Shown here: in pieces, positions 12,450 through 27,769 of the stretch | Layout of the letters: each line of letters opens with the position of its first letter | How positions within the stretch are numbered: the stretch's first letter is position 1 | Assembly (NCBI RefSeq): GCF_011250635.1 | Contig: NZ_JAANNP010000019.1 | Location: 1 to 32,900 of the forward strand | Length of the DNA: 32,900 bases | Direction: 5' to 3' | Origin: Motilibacter deserti | GTDB taxonomy: Bacteria; Actinomycetota; Actinomycetes; Motilibacterales; Motilibacteraceae | The notes under the pieces: generated by a model | What the model was told of the DNA's origin: nothing | The model's input: the letters and a program-made list of their open reading frames with translations, nothing else | The model's database searches: none | Translations under genes and position numbers: made by a program

Positions 12450-12686
12450 AAGAGGGCGGTTCTGCACCCTCGCCCGCGCTCAACCCCCGCCCACCGCGTA
12501 CCGATGGACGGGCCGCCGTCCCACCGGACAACCGCTCCCGCGCGCGCCGTGTTCCCGCCCCGCACGGCGCGGTTGGCCCCTTGCACGCACGCCTCGGGAC
12601 CGCGTACGGCCCCGGGCCCGTCCTCGCCCGCGACAGGCAGCCCGCCCTCCCCCGCCGCTGTGGCCGCTCCCGCCCCCAACGGCCGA

Positions 12687-12717
12687 CGCCGGCCGCCCCA
12701 CGAGGGGACGACCGGCG
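12687..12717 (-). terminator. terminator hairpin after rpoC
   Basis: A stem of 6 bp, 2 bp and 4 bp broken by one C-A mismatch and a bulged A, closed by a four-base loop (12700-12703), begins 24 bases past the rpoC stop. There is no U-tract. The position between rpoC and the str promoter supports a terminator. Confidence 0.55.
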
Positions 12718-12740
12718 CCGGACGGGACCAGGGACTGCGA

Positions 12741-16619
<3,879 letters not shown>

Positions 16620-16666
16620 GCGGTTTCCTTCTCTCAAATCAAGGTCTCGACACGAGCGGTGAGGGG

Positions 16667-16712
16667 GGCCGGTGGGCGCCGCAGCCTGTCCGGCTGCAGC
16701 GCCCCGCCGGCC
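16667..16712 (-). other. large intercistronic hairpin between rpoB and rpoC
   Basis: Three 6-bp helices separated by a C-A mismatch and a small internal loop stack into an 18-bp stem closed by five bases (16687-16691), starting five bases after the rpoB stop. No U-tract follows, and rpoC has no obvious promoter of its own in the spacer. It could be a partial terminator, an RNase site or a stability element balancing the two subunits. Confidence 0.6.
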
Positions 16713-16717
16713 TTCCG

Positions 16718-20233
<3,516 letters not shown>

Positions 20234-20346
20234 GAGGGGTCCTTCCGAGGCTCGGAGCTCGAGGCAGACGGGCGAGCCCGGCCCCCCACCTCCGACGGCA
20301 TGAGCCTGTCGGGGCATCTGAGGTACATCGGGCAGCGCAAAGCGTC

Positions 20347-20375
20347 AGCATACCCTCACGGGCAGGCTGACGCAA
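20347..20375 (-). promoter_or_regulatory. promoter of rpoBC
   Basis: On the minus strand TTGCGT (20370-20375) and TATGCT (20347-20352) are separated by exactly 17 bases. Transcription would start near 20340, leaving a leader of about 105 bases before the TTG start of rpoB. Both hexamers fit principal-sigma promoters of actinomycetes. Confidence 0.7.
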
Positions 20376-20708
20376 ACCCCGGCGTCGGCTCGTGCGGTTC
20401 CCTTTCGGCGCCCATCCGGGCTCCGCAGGCTTCGCACGCCCCTCCTGCAATCTCTCGTGCCGGCCACCCAGCCGCTAGCGCCTTGCTCGGGCCGGCGCGA
20501 AGAGGATGACTCCCCGACCGCACCCGGGTCAAGCGCATCGCCGCAACTGCCGGCCCGGCGCACGAATCCCGTCCTACCACGCCTGGTGCCCGACGAAACC
20601 GTACCTGCTCCACCGGCGGGGCGACGGCGGACGTCCACACCCGGAGTGGCGACGCACCCGGCGCACGGCCGGCCCTCCCCCGTCACGCCGGCCGGGCCGC
20701 AGAACGCA

Positions 20709-20746
20709 CGAGCCGCCCGCCCCGCGCAGGCGGGACGAGCGGCTCG
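20709..20746 (-). terminator. terminator hairpin after rplL
   Basis: An outer 8-bp stem (CGAGCCGC / GCGGCTCG) encloses a 5-bp inner stem with a seven-base loop and a five-base asymmetric bulge. It begins about 40 bases past the rplL stop. On the minus strand TGCGTTCTG follows, with only scattered U residues. Confidence 0.6.
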
Positions 20747-20788
20747 AGAGACGCAGCTGCGGGCGGGCCCGCGGGTGCGAGGGGGGTC

Positions 20789-21181
20789 TTACTTGACCGT
20801 CACCGAGGCGCCGGCGCCCTCGAGGGCCGCCTTCGCCTTCTCAGCGGTCTCCTTGTTGACCTTCTCGAGGACGGGCTTCGGCGCGCCGTCGACCAGGTCC
20901 TTGGCCTCCTTGAGGCCGAGGTTCGTGAGGCCACGGACCTCCTTGATGACCTGGATCTTCTTGTCGCCGGCCGAGTCGAGGATGACGTCGAACTCGTCCT
21001 GCTCCTCGGCGGCGGCGGCCTCGCCACCGGCGCCACCGGCAGCGGGGGCGGCCGCGACGGCGACCGGAGCGGCGGCGGTGACGCCGAAGGTCTCCTCGAA
21101 CTGCTTCACGAACTCGCTGAGCTCGATGAGCGTGAGCTCCTTGAACGCGTCGAGCAGCTCGTCGGTGCTGAGCTTCGCCAT
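20789..21181 (-). CDS. rplL: 50S ribosomal protein L7/L12
   Basis: L7/L12 forms the mobile stalk that recruits translation factors. The 130-residue product has the N-terminal dimerisation region ([27 protein letters not shown]), an Ala/Gly/Pro-rich hinge near residues 38-60, and the C-terminal factor-binding domain with [29 protein letters not shown]. It starts at ATG 21181, 70 bp after rplJ. Length and domain order are canonical. Confidence 0.99.
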   Translation of the reverse strand: MAKLSTDELLDAFKELTLIELSEFVKQFEETFGVTAAAPVAVAAAPAAGGAGGEAAAAEEQDEFDVILDSAGDKKIQVIKEVRGLTNLGLKEAKDLVDGAPKPVLEKVNKETAEKAKAALEGAGASVTVK

Positions 21182-21251
21182 GGTGGCGGGTCCTTCCTAC
21201 AGATGGGGAGAAACAGAGTTCGCGGGGCGCGAGCGCCTCGCAGGGGGCACG

Positions 21252-21848
21252 TCAGGCCTCGGCCGGAGCCTCGGTCGACTCGGCGGGAGCGTCCGCGTCG
21301 GCGGCCGCGGGAGCGGCCTCCTCGGCGGGGGCACCCTCGGCCTGCTTGGCGCGCAGCGCCTCGGCCAGGCGGGCGGCCTGCGACAGCGGCGCCTGGAACA
21401 GCGCAGCCGCCTTGGCCAGCGAGGCATTCATCGCCCCGGCGGCCTTGGCCAGGAGGACCTCCTTGGACTCCAGGTCCGCGAGCTTGGAGATGTCCTCGGC
21501 CGAGATCGGGCGGCCGTCGAGCACGCCGCCCTTGATGACGAGCAGGGGGTTCGCACGGGCGAAGTCACGCAGGGCCTTGGCCGCGTCGACCGGCTCGCCC
21601 TTGACGAAGGCGACCGCGGACGGACCGGCAAGCAGGTCGTCCAGGCCCCCGACGCCGGCGTCCCGCGCAGCGATCTTGGTCAGCGTGTTCTTCACCACGG
21701 CGTAGGTCGTACCGTCGCCGAGCGAACGGCGCAGCTCCTTGAGCTGGGCGACGGTGAGACCGCGGTACTCGGTGAGCACCGCCGCGGACGAGCTGCGGAA
21801 GTGGTCCGTCAACTCGGCGACAGCGGCGGCCTTGTCGGGCCTCGCCAT
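21252..21848 (-). CDS. rplJ: 50S ribosomal protein L10
   Basis: L10 anchors the L7/L12 dimers to 23S rRNA. The start at ATG 21848 ([17 protein letters not shown]) has GAAGGGAG upstream, giving 198 residues. The N-terminal globular domain contains [18 protein letters not shown] and [11 protein letters not shown]; the C-terminal helix that binds L12 is followed by an Ala/Glu/Pro-rich tail of about 30 residues that E. coli L10 (165 aa) lacks. It forms its own unit with rplL. Confidence 0.97.
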   Translation of the reverse strand: MARPDKAAAVAELTDHFRSSSAAVLTEYRGLTVAQLKELRRSLGDGTTYAVVKNTLTKIAARDAGVGGLDDLLAGPSAVAFVKGEPVDAAKALRDFARANPLLVIKGGVLDGRPISAEDISKLADLESKEVLLAKAAGAMNASLAKAAALFQAPLSQAARLAEALRAKQAEGAPAEEAAPAAADADAPAESTEAPAEA

Positions 21849-22060
21849 GGGTCTCCCTTCGGGTGCCGGCGCACGGAGGCCCTGCGGAGACGACGAACGC
21901 CCCGGCGCGCGGCGCACGGGGCGTGGGAGACGGCACGGCGAAGCATGCGCGTCGAGCACTTCCGGTCACCTGCGCGGGTCGCCCACGTCCTGCGGGGCCT
22001 TCGGCTGCAGGTCCTGAGCGACGGGCGTCGCGCGGGCATGCAGCGGCCAGCGGTCTTCGG
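21849..22060 (-). promoter_or_regulatory. rplJ leader, possible L10-dependent control region
   Basis: The stretch between the predicted start near 22060 and rplJ is about 210 bases and can form several GC-rich helices, the clearest being ACGCCCC / GGGGCGT (21897-21903 with 21918-21924). In many bacteria L10-L12 binds the rplJ leader to repress translation or promote termination. I cannot align a family consensus by eye, so the regulatory role is inference. Confidence 0.35.
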
Positions 22061-22067
22061 TGGCATC

Positions 22068-22096
22068 AGCGTACGTCATGGCGCGACCGGTGCCAA
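22068..22096 (-). promoter_or_regulatory. promoter of rplJL
   Basis: On the minus strand TTGGCA (22091-22096) and TACGCT (22068-22073) are separated by 17 bases. The -35 matches five of six consensus bases and the -10 fits TAnnnT. It lies between the rplA terminator and rplJ, inside a 382-bp gap. Confidence 0.65.
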
Positions 22097-22169
22097 ACGC
22101 CCGGCGACGCCCGGCGGCCGTGGATCACTGGAGGCGCCCCGGGGCACCCGTCCGGCCCGCGAACGCGCG

Positions 22170-22212
22170 AGGGGCGCGCTCCCGGCCCTACGGCTCAAGG
22201 ATGCGCGCCCCT
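22170..22212 (-). terminator. terminator hairpin after rplA
   Basis: A perfect 10-bp inverted repeat (AGGGGCGCGC at 22170-22179 with 22203-22212) starts 18 bases after the rplA stop. The interior may add a short GCC/GGC pairing. No U-tract follows. It probably separates the rplKA unit from rplJL. Confidence 0.65.
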
Positions 22213-22230
22213 GCGGAGGCGGTGCGGCGG

Positions 22231-22950
22231 TCAGGCCGAGGCGGTCGCCTCGTCCTCGAGAACCGCGCGGCGAGCGGCGTCCAGCGGGATGCCGGGGCCC
22301 ATCGTCGTGGTGATCGTCGCCTTCTTGATGTAGCGGCCCTTGGCTGCCGAGGGCTTGAGACGGTTGATCTCGTCCATCGCGGCGGCGTAGTTCTCGACGA
22401 GCGCACGGTCGTCGAAGCTCGCCTTGCCGATGATGAAGTGCAGGTTCGAGTGCCGGTCGACGCGGAACTCGATCTTGCCGCCCTTGATGTCCGAGACGGC
22501 CTTGGCGACGTCGGCCGTCACCGTGCCGGTCTTCGGGTTCGGCATCAGGCCGCGGGGGCCGAGCACGCGGCCGAGGCGGCCGACCTTGCCCATGAGGTCG
22601 GGGGTCGCGACGACGGCGTCGAAGTCGAGGCGGCCCTTCTGGACCTCCTCGATCAGCTCGTCCGAGCCGACGATGTCGGCGCCGGCGGCCTCGGCCGCTG
22701 CCGCGCGGTCACCGGTGGCGAAGACGAGGACGCGAGCCGTCTTGCCGGTGCCGTGCGGGAGGTTGACCGTGCCGCGGACCATCTGGTCGGCCTTGCGGGG
22801 GTCGACACCGAGGCGGAGGGCGACCTCGACCGTGGCGTCGTACTTGACCGTGGAGGTCTCCTTGGCCAGCCGGACGGCCTCGACCGGGCCGTACAGCTTG
22901 TCGAAGTCGACCTTCTCGGCCGCAGAGCGGTATGCCTTGCTGCGCTTCAC
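22231..22950 (-). CDS. rplA: 50S ribosomal protein L1
   Basis: L1 forms the mobile stalk at the E site and in E. coli represses its own operon. The 239-residue product begins [14 protein letters not shown] at GTG 22950, with AGGAG five bases upstream. The signature stretch [22 protein letters not shown] and the C-terminal [16 protein letters not shown] are present. The length is within the family range. The open frame upstream of the GTG belongs to the spacer and has no L1 similarity. Confidence 0.98.
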   Translation of the reverse strand: MKRSKAYRSAAEKVDFDKLYGPVEAVRLAKETSTVKYDATVEVALRLGVDPRKADQMVRGTVNLPHGTGKTARVLVFATGDRAAAAEAAGADIVGSDELIEEVQKGRLDFDAVVATPDLMGKVGRLGRVLGPRGLMPNPKTGTVTADVAKAVSDIKGGKIEFRVDRHSNLHFIIGKASFDDRALVENYAAAMDEINRLKPSAAKGRYIKKATITTTMGPGIPLDAARRAVLEDEATASA

Positions 22951-23044
22951 TGCTGCTCCTGAACGTGAGGTGGAGTCGTGGTCATCGGGCCGCGCGCGGC
23001 CCTTCCACGGGGGTGCTGGGCGGGACGGGTGCCGAGCGGAACGC

Positions 23045-23476
23045 TCAGCCCTCGACCGTGATGCCCATCTGCCGGGCGGTGCCGGCGATGATCTTCTCGG
23101 CGGCGTCGAGGTCGTTGGCGTTGAGGTCGGGCATCTTGGTCTGCGCGATCTCACGGACCTGGGCGCGGGTGAGCTTCGCGACCTTGGTCTTCTGCGGCTC
23201 CGGGGAGCCCTTCGCCACGCCCGCGGCGGCCAGGATCAGCTTGGCGGCCGGCGGCGTCTTCGTGACGAACGTGAACGAGCGGTCCTCGTAGACGCTGATC
23301 TCGACGGGGACGACCTGTCCGCGCTGGGCCTCCGTCGCGGCGTTGTACGCCTTGACGAACTCCATGATGTTGACGCCGTGCTGGCCGAGCGCCGGGCCGA
23401 CCGGCGGGGCCGGCGTGGCCGCGCCGGCCTGGATCTGCAGCTTGATGATCGCTGCAAGCTTCTTCTTGGGGGGCAT
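23045..23476 (-). CDS. rplK: 50S ribosomal protein L11
   Basis: L11 binds the GTPase-associated centre of 23S rRNA and is the site of thiostrepton action. The 143-residue product shows the N-terminal domain with [20 protein letters not shown] and [14 protein letters not shown], the proline-rich hinge, and the RNA-binding C-terminal domain ending in [14 protein letters not shown]. Length is canonical. It follows nusG after 45 bp and precedes rplA by 94 bp. Confidence 0.99.
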   Translation of the reverse strand: MPPKKKLAAIIKLQIQAGAATPAPPVGPALGQHGVNIMEFVKAYNAATEAQRGQVVPVEISVYEDRSFTFVTKTPPAAKLILAAAGVAKGSPEPQKTKVAKLTRAQVREIAQTKMPDLNANDLDAAEKIIAGTARQMGITVEG

Positions 23477-23521
23477 CTCTCGCGTCCTTCGATCTTCTGT
23501 GCGCTTGGTGGTGGGGCCGGC

Positions 23522-24472
23522 TCAGATCTTCTGGATCTGGCTGAACGGGAGCTCGACCGGGGTCTCACGGCCGAAGATCTCGACGAGGGCGCGCACCTTG
23601 CGGGCGTCGACGTCGATCTCGGTGATCGTGGCGTGCAGCGTGGCGAACGGCCCCTCGTTGACCATCACCGAGTCGCCCACGGAGAAGTCCACGACCTTGA
23701 CCTCGGGCGCGGCGGCACCGCCGGCACCGGGGCGCTTCTCCTCGGGCTTCGGCGCGATCATCCGCCCGACCTCGTCGAGGCTGAGCGGCGTCGGGGAGTG
23801 GGTGTGCCCCACGAACCCGGTCACGCCGGGGGTGTTGCGCACCGCGCCCCACGACTCGTCCGTCAGGTCCATGCGGACCAGGACGTAGCCGGGGAACTTG
23901 TTGCGCCGCACCTGCTTGCGCTGGCCGTTCTTGATCTCGGTGACCTCTTCCATGGGCACCTCGATCTGATAGATGAAGTCCTCCATGTTGAGGCTCGAGA
24001 TGCGCTGCTCGAGGTTGGACTTCACCCGGTTCTCGTAGCCCGCGTAGGAGTGCACGACGTACCAGTCGCCGGGCGCCCGCCGCAGCGCGTCGTAGAACGC
24101 CTCGACGGGGTCCTGCTCCTCCTCGGGCGCGGCCTCGGGCCCGGACTCGGACTCCGTCGCGGCCGGCTCCTCGACGGCGTCGGCCGACGCGTCGGCGAAG
24201 CCGCCCTCGGCGAGCTCGTCCTGGGTCGCGCCGGCGACCGCCGCGCCCTCGACGTAGCCGCTGGTCACGTCGGTCGTGCCGCCGAGCTCGTCCGTGCCCG
24301 AGGCCAGGTCGTCGCCCGGGTCGGCCGCGGTGTCGTCGATCCCGACGCCCGACGCGTACGGGGACACCCGCGGCGCAACGCCCTCGGCGTCGGCGGCCTC
24401 GGCGTTCTCGCTGCGCTGCAGGCCGTACTCGGGGTCCTCCGGAGCGGTCGGCTCGAAGGGGGTCTGGGACAC
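23522..24472 (-). CDS. nusG: transcription termination/antitermination factor NusG with acidic extension
   Basis: NusG binds RNA polymerase across the cleft and links it to Rho or ribosomes. The NGN domain spans about residues 135-240 ([43 protein letters not shown]) and the KOW domain about 262-316 ([19 protein letters not shown]). Residues 1-134 are an Ala/Glu/Asp/Gly-rich, low-complexity, strongly acidic extension. At 316 residues it is much longer than E. coli NusG (181); acidic N-terminal extensions are known in actinobacteria. The start is GTG at 24472, with GAGGT nine bases upstream; a downstream start is possible. Confidence 0.96.
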   Translation of the reverse strand: MSQTPFEPTAPEDPEYGLQRSENAEAADAEGVAPRVSPYASGVGIDDTAADPGDDLASGTDELGGTTDVTSGYVEGAAVAGATQDELAEGGFADASADAVEEPAATESESGPEAAPEEEQDPVEAFYDALRRAPGDWYVVHSYAGYENRVKSNLEQRISSLNMEDFIYQIEVPMEEVTEIKNGQRKQVRRNKFPGYVLVRMDLTDESWGAVRNTPGVTGFVGHTHSPTPLSLDEVGRMIAPKPEEKRPGAGGAAAPEVKVVDFSVGDSVMVNEGPFATLHATITEIDVDARKVRALVEIFGRETPVELPFSQIQKI

Positions 24473-24482
24473 GTTCGGCTAC

Positions 24483-24562
24483 CTCGGTTCGGTGCGGGGT
24501 CTCGGGTCGGTGCTGGGTTCTGTCGGTGCTGGCTCGGCTCGGTGCCGGCTCGGTCGCGGGGC
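24483..24562. repeat. degenerate 16-18 bp repeats in the secE-nusG spacer
   Basis: Four to five imperfect copies of a 16-18 bp unit sharing the core TCGGTGC(T/C)GG fill most of the 137-bp spacer immediately upstream of nusG. On the transcribed strand the core reads CCAGCACCGA. The array looks like slippage-generated low complexity. It ends right at the nusG ribosome-binding site, so copy number could affect nusG translation, which is untested. Confidence 0.6.
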
Positions 24563-24609
24563 GTCCCGACGCCGGCCGGGCGCGCCGTCCGGCGCGGCAG
24601 GCCGGTCGG

Positions 24610-24906
24610 CTAGCCGAACACCCAGAACATGAGCCGGCCGAAGCCGTAGTCCAGGACCGAGATGATCGCGATCATGACCAGCACGAACACGAGCACGACC
24701 GTGGTGTAGGTCGTCAGCTCGTGGCGCGTCGGCCAGATGACCTTGCGCATCTCGGCGACGACCTGGCGGAAGTAGAGCGAGGTCCGCGCCACCGGGGACG
24801 AGCCCCGCCGGTCGGACTTCTCGCGAGAGGCGACGGAGCCGGTCTCGCGGCGGTCGTCGCCGGTCTCGCGCTCGGGGACGGCGCTGCCGTCGTGCAGCTC
24901 GGTCAC
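24610..24906 (-). CDS. secE: preprotein translocase subunit SecE
   Basis: SecE clamps SecY in the protein-conducting channel. The 98-residue product has a charged cytoplasmic N-terminus (1-40), the conserved amphipathic segment with [20 protein letters not shown] (residues 45-64), and one membrane helix at about 68-90. This is the single-span form typical of most bacteria outside the enterobacteria. It starts at GTG 24906 and lies upstream of nusG, the universal order. Confidence 0.97.
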   Translation of the reverse strand: MTELHDGSAVPERETGDDRRETGSVASREKSDRRGSSPVARTSLYFRQVVAEMRKVIWPTRHELTTYTTVVLVFVLVMIAIISVLDYGFGRLMFWVFG

Positions 24907-25114
24907 GCGTCGGCTCCAGTGCTCTCGGTGTGCTCACGGGTGCTGGTCCACCTGGGCTGGCTTGCCAGGCGTTCGGTCAGGCATCGGTCGGCCGGCCCCG
25001 GCGGGTGAAGTGGCTCGAGCTGCCTCGCCCTACGGGTCGCGCAGCGGCCGCACGCGCCAGCTCTTGCTCCGTGCCTGGCAGGCGCACGCGGGCGCGCCAC
25101 AGCGCCGACGGGCC

Positions 25115-25144
25115 AGTGTACGGCGCGGCGGGCGTTCAGGTCGA
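25115..25144 (-). promoter_or_regulatory. candidate promoter of secE-nusG-rplK-rplA
   Basis: On the minus strand TCGACC (25139-25144) is followed after 18 bases by TACACT (25115-25120). Transcription would start near 25108, giving a leader of about 200 bases before secE. The -10 is good, the -35 moderate. Confidence 0.5.
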
Positions 25145-25150
25145 ACGCCC
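25130..25150. promoter_or_regulatory. 8-bp inverted repeat over the secE -35 region
   Basis: GGGCGTTC and GAACGCCC are separated by AGGTC, forming a perfect 8-bp dyad with a 21-bp span that covers the predicted -35. The spacing would suit a dimeric regulator binding both half sites on one DNA face. It also faces the divergent aminotransferase gene. No regulator family is recognised. Confidence 0.35.
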
Positions 25151-25228
25151 GGCAAACCCGGCCCTCGCCCGCGGCCCCGTGGGAAACTCCCCGACGGGCC
25201 GTCGGCGGGGCGTGGGAGCATCTGGGCC

Positions 25229-26467
25229 ATGAGCGTGCCAGCCGGTCTGCCCCCGACGTCTCCAGCCTCCCGCCGCGTGTCCGCGCGGCTCTCCGCGATC
25301 ACCGAGTCGGCCACGTTGGCCGTCGATGCGAAGGCCAAGGCGCTCAAGGCGGCCGGGCGCCCCGTCATCGGCTTCGCGGCCGGCGAGCCGGACTTCCCGA
25401 CCCCGGAGCACATCGTCGAGGCGGCGGTCCGGGCCTGCACCGACCCGCGCATGCACCACTACACCCCGGCCGGCGGCCTGCCCGAGCTGCGTGAGGCCGT
25501 CGCCGCCAAGACCGCCCGCGACTCCGGCCTCACCGTAGCCGCCTCTCAGGTCCTCATCACCAACGGCGGCAAGCAGGCGGTCTACAACGCGTTCGCCGCC
25601 CTGCTCGACCCGGGCGACGAGGTCCTGGTCCCGGCGCCCTACTGGACGACCTACCCCGAGAGCATCAAGCTCGCCGGCGGCGTCCCGGTCCCGGTGACCG
25701 CCGACGAGAGCACGGGCTACCGGGTGAGCGTCGAGCAGCTCGAGGCCGCGGTCACCGAGCGCACCAAGGTCCTGCTCTTCGTCTCGCCCTCCAACCCGAC
25801 CGGCGCCGTCTACTCCCCCGAGGCCGTCGCAGAGATCGGCCGCTGGGCCGTGCAGCGCGGGCTCTGGGTCGTGACCGACGAGATCTACGAGCACCTCGTC
25901 TACGGCGACGCACGTTTCTCCTCCATCTCGGTCGCCGTGCCCGAGCTGGCCGAGCAGACGGTCGTCGTCAACGGCGTCGCCAAGACCTGGGCCATGACCG
26001 GGTGGCGCGTCGGGTGGCTGATCGGGCCGAAGGACATCGTCAAGGCCGCCGCCGACCTGCAGTCGCACGCGACCTCCAACGTCGCCAACGTCTCCCAGGC
26101 CGCTGCGCTCGCCGCCGTGACCGACGACCTGTCCGCCGCCCGGCAGATGCGGGTCTCCTTCGACCGGCGCCGCCAGACGATGGTCCGGATGCTCAACGAG
26201 GTCCCCGGCTTCGTCTGCCCCGAGCCCGAGGGCGCGTTCTACTGCTACCCCTCGGTCAAGCAGGCCCTCGGCCGGGAGATCCGCGGCCGCCGGGTCGAGA
26301 CCTCGGCGCAGCTGTGCGAGGTCGTGCTCGAGGAGGCCGAGGTCGCGATGGTGCCGGGCGAGGCGTTCGGCACCCCGGGCTACGTGCGCCTGTCCTACGC
26401 GCTCGGCGACGACGACCTCGCTGAGGGCGTCAGCCGGGTGCAGCGCCTGCTCGGCGAGACGAGCTGA
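25229..26467 (+). CDS. class I PLP-dependent aminotransferase, aspartate aminotransferase-like
   Basis: The product probably transfers an amino group between aspartate (or a similar amino acid) and 2-oxoglutarate using pyridoxal phosphate. The 412-residue protein has the N-terminal [15 protein letters not shown] and [13 protein letters not shown] segments of subgroup I-gamma enzymes, [10 protein letters not shown] (N189), the D217-E218-I-Y220 motif that holds the cofactor ring, the Schiff-base lysine K252 in [11 protein letters not shown], and a C-terminal GYVRLSYA with the substrate carboxylate arginine. The start is ATG 25229 with GGGAG about ten bases upstream. The same gene often neighbours secE in actinomycetes, where it is called aspC; substrate range cannot be read from sequence. 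Confidence 0.93.
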   Translation: MSVPAGLPPTSPASRRVSARLSAITESATLAVDAKAKALKAAGRPVIGFAAGEPDFPTPEHIVEAAVRACTDPRMHHYTPAGGLPELREAVAAKTARDSGLTVAASQVLITNGGKQAVYNAFAALLDPGDEVLVPAPYWTTYPESIKLAGGVPVPVTADESTGYRVSVEQLEAAVTERTKVLLFVSPSNPTGAVYSPEAVAEIGRWAVQRGLWVVTDEIYEHLVYGDARFSSISVAVPELAEQTVVVNGVAKTWAMTGWRVGWLIGPKDIVKAAADLQSHATSNVANVSQAAALAAVTDDLSAARQMRVSFDRRRQTMVRMLNEVPGFVCPEPEGAFYCYPSVKQALGREIRGRRVETSAQLCEVVLEEAEVAMVPGEAFGTPGYVRLSYALGDDDLAEGVSRVQRLLGETS

Positions 26468-27555
26468 GCGGGCGTACGCCGGCAGGTGGGCCCGGGGCCC
26501 GGCGCGACCTCGCGCTGCTGCCCAAGGCCCACCTGCACCTGCACTTCACCGGCTCGATGCGGCACCGGACGCTGGTCGAGCTGGCCTACCGGGCGGGCGT
26601 TCGGCTGCCGCCGTCCCTGCGCTCGGACGAGCCGCCGCAGCTGACCGACGTCGAGAGCCGGGGCTGGTTCCGGTTCCAGCGGCTCTACGACACCGCCCGG
26701 TCGGTGCTGCACACCGAGGACGACGTGCGCCGCCTGCTGCGCGAAGCGGCCGAGGACGAGGCGGCCGAGGGCTCGGGCTGGCTGGAGATGCAGGTCGACC
26801 CGTCGGGCTACGGCGCGCGCTTCGACGGGCTCACCTCCTTCCTCGAGCTCTTCCTCGACGCAGCCGCCGACGCCGGCGAGCGCGCGGGGATCGGCGTCGG
26901 GGTGATCGTCGCGGCCAACCGCACCCGGCACCCGCTCGACGCGCGCACCCTCGCCCGGCTCGCCACCCGCTACGTCGGGCAGGGCGTCGTCGGGTTCGGG
27001 CTCTCCAACGACGAGCGGCGCGGGCGCACCGAGGACTTCGGCCCGGCCTTCGCCATCGCGGCGCGGGCGGGGCTGCCCGGCGTGCCGCACGGCGGGGAGC
27101 TGCTCGGCCCGGAGTCCGTGCGGGCGTGCGTGTCCGCGCTCGGGGCCCGGCGGCTCGGCCACGGCGTACGCGCCGCCGAGGACCCGGCGCTGCTCGAGGA
27201 GCTGGCCGCGGCCGGCGTCGCCTGCGAGGTCTGCCCCTCGTCCAACGTCAGCCTGGGCGTCTTCGACCGGGCCGAGCAGGTCCCGTTGCCCGCCATGCTC
27301 GCCGCCGGCGTGCCCGTCGCCCTCGGCGCGGACGACCCGCTGCTCTTCGGGTCGCGGCTCACCGCGCAATACGGTTTGGTGCGCGACGTCCACGGGCTCG
27401 ACGACGCGGCCCTGGCCGGCCTGGCCCGCAGCTCGATCACGGCGTCCTTCGCCCCGCAGGACGTCAAGGAGCGGCTGCTCAAGGGCGTCGACGACTGGCT
27501 GGCCACGCCTGCCGGGGACGCGGTCGACCCCGCGTCAGCCTCCTCCGCCCCCTGA
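26464..27555 (+). CDS. adenosine deaminase-like metallohydrolase, apparent CTG start
   Basis: Adenosine deaminases convert adenosine to inosine with a zinc in a TIM barrel. The metal-binding pair is H25/H27 in [13 protein letters not shown]; further on are the VPHGGEL histidine, the [11 protein letters not shown] segment, and [11 protein letters not shown] with the zinc and catalytic aspartates. No ATG, GTG or TTG lies in frame between the stop at 26422-26424 and this motif. The CTG at 26464 overlaps the aminotransferase TGA (CTGA, like ATGA), giving 363 residues. The first ATG (26557) would delete the HxH. Substrate may be adenosine or a related amine. An indel in the G/C run near 26487-26500 is the alternative explanation. 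Confidence 0.85.
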   Translation: MSGRTPAGGPGARRDLALLPKAHLHLHFTGSMRHRTLVELAYRAGVRLPPSLRSDEPPQLTDVESRGWFRFQRLYDTARSVLHTEDDVRRLLREAAEDEAAEGSGWLEMQVDPSGYGARFDGLTSFLELFLDAAADAGERAGIGVGVIVAANRTRHPLDARTLARLATRYVGQGVVGFGLSNDERRGRTEDFGPAFAIAARAGLPGVPHGGELLGPESVRACVSALGARRLGHGVRAAEDPALLEELAAAGVACEVCPSSNVSLGVFDRAEQVPLPAMLAAGVPVALGADDPLLFGSRLTAQYGLVRDVHGLDDAALAGLARSSITASFAPQDVKERLLKGVDDWLATPAGDAVDPASASSAP

Positions 27556-27633
27556 GCCGCCCCGCTCTGGAAGCGAGCCGACACCGCGTACGCCGAGCCG
27601 CACCCGCCCCCGCACCCGCAGACCACGCACACC

Positions 27634-27710
27634 CGCTGATCATGCACATATGGCGAGTTTTCCACAGCCCTTCGAAGTGTGGATAACTCGCCATAAGTGC
27701 ATGATCAGCG
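27634..27710. repeat. 77-bp palindrome with 34-bp arms between convergent genes
   Basis: Arms 27634-27667 and 27677-27710 match in 31 of 34 positions, separated by nine bases. The mismatches are A-A and T-T inside the arms and one pair at the loop. Each arm has a DnaA-box-like element near the loop: TTTTCCACA on the left and TTATCCACA (as its complement) on the right, pointing toward each other. The outer part has TGATCATGCAC. It is far more AT-rich than its surroundings. It may serve as a bidirectional terminator for the two convergent genes or be one copy of a dispersed palindromic repeat. Confidence 0.9.
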
Positions 27711-27769
27711 CAGGGAAGGGCTCGCGCTCAGCGGGCGAGCGCTGGCCTGCCGAGCAGGGGCGGGGCCTG

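Larger units (their letters stand above)
12203..12740. other. gene-free region between rpoC and rpsL
   Basis: This 538-bp gap holds the rpoC terminator hairpin at its right end, a good promoter near its middle, and a leader of about 210 bases before rpsL. The leader can form an 8-bp long-range stem (12272-12279 with 12332-12339) that encloses a small CCGAC/GTCGG hairpin (12293-12309). Open frames crossing it look like composition artefacts. Confidence 0.75.
20234..20788. other. gene-free region between rplL and rpoB
   Basis: This 555-bp gap contains the rplL terminator hairpin, a strong candidate rpoB promoter and a leader of about 105 bases. A second, weaker promoter-like pair is possible further upstream on the minus strand (TTTCGT and TAGGAC spaced 16 bases, around 20570-20600). 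I find no supported gene on either strand. Confidence 0.75.
24907..25228. other. divergent region between secE and the aminotransferase gene
   Basis: This 322-bp gap separates divergent genes. It contains the candidate secE promoter and the palindrome overlapping it. I looked for a tRNA-Trp gene, which sits near secE in some actinomycetes, and found none: no T-loop or anticodon arm is visible. No clear plus-strand promoter for the aminotransferase could be picked. Confidence 0.7.

Noticed and set aside
20457-20700. Open frames in the rplL-rpoB gap
   Set aside because: Both strands are open by composition only; products are Arg/Pro/Ala-rich without motifs and overlap promoter and terminator signals.
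24907-25228. A tRNA-Trp gene beside secE, as in some actinomycetes
   Set aside because: No T-loop, anticodon arm or acceptor pairing could be found on either strand.
26557-27555. ATG at 26557 as the start of the adenosine deaminase
   Set aside because: It would remove the conserved [13 protein letters not shown] segment with two zinc ligands, which is clearly present in frame upstream.
27634-27710. Palindrome read as a CRISPR repeat or replication origin
   Set aside because: There is one palindrome, not a spaced array, and only two facing DnaA-like boxes with no AT-rich unwinding region or dnaA/dnaN neighbours.
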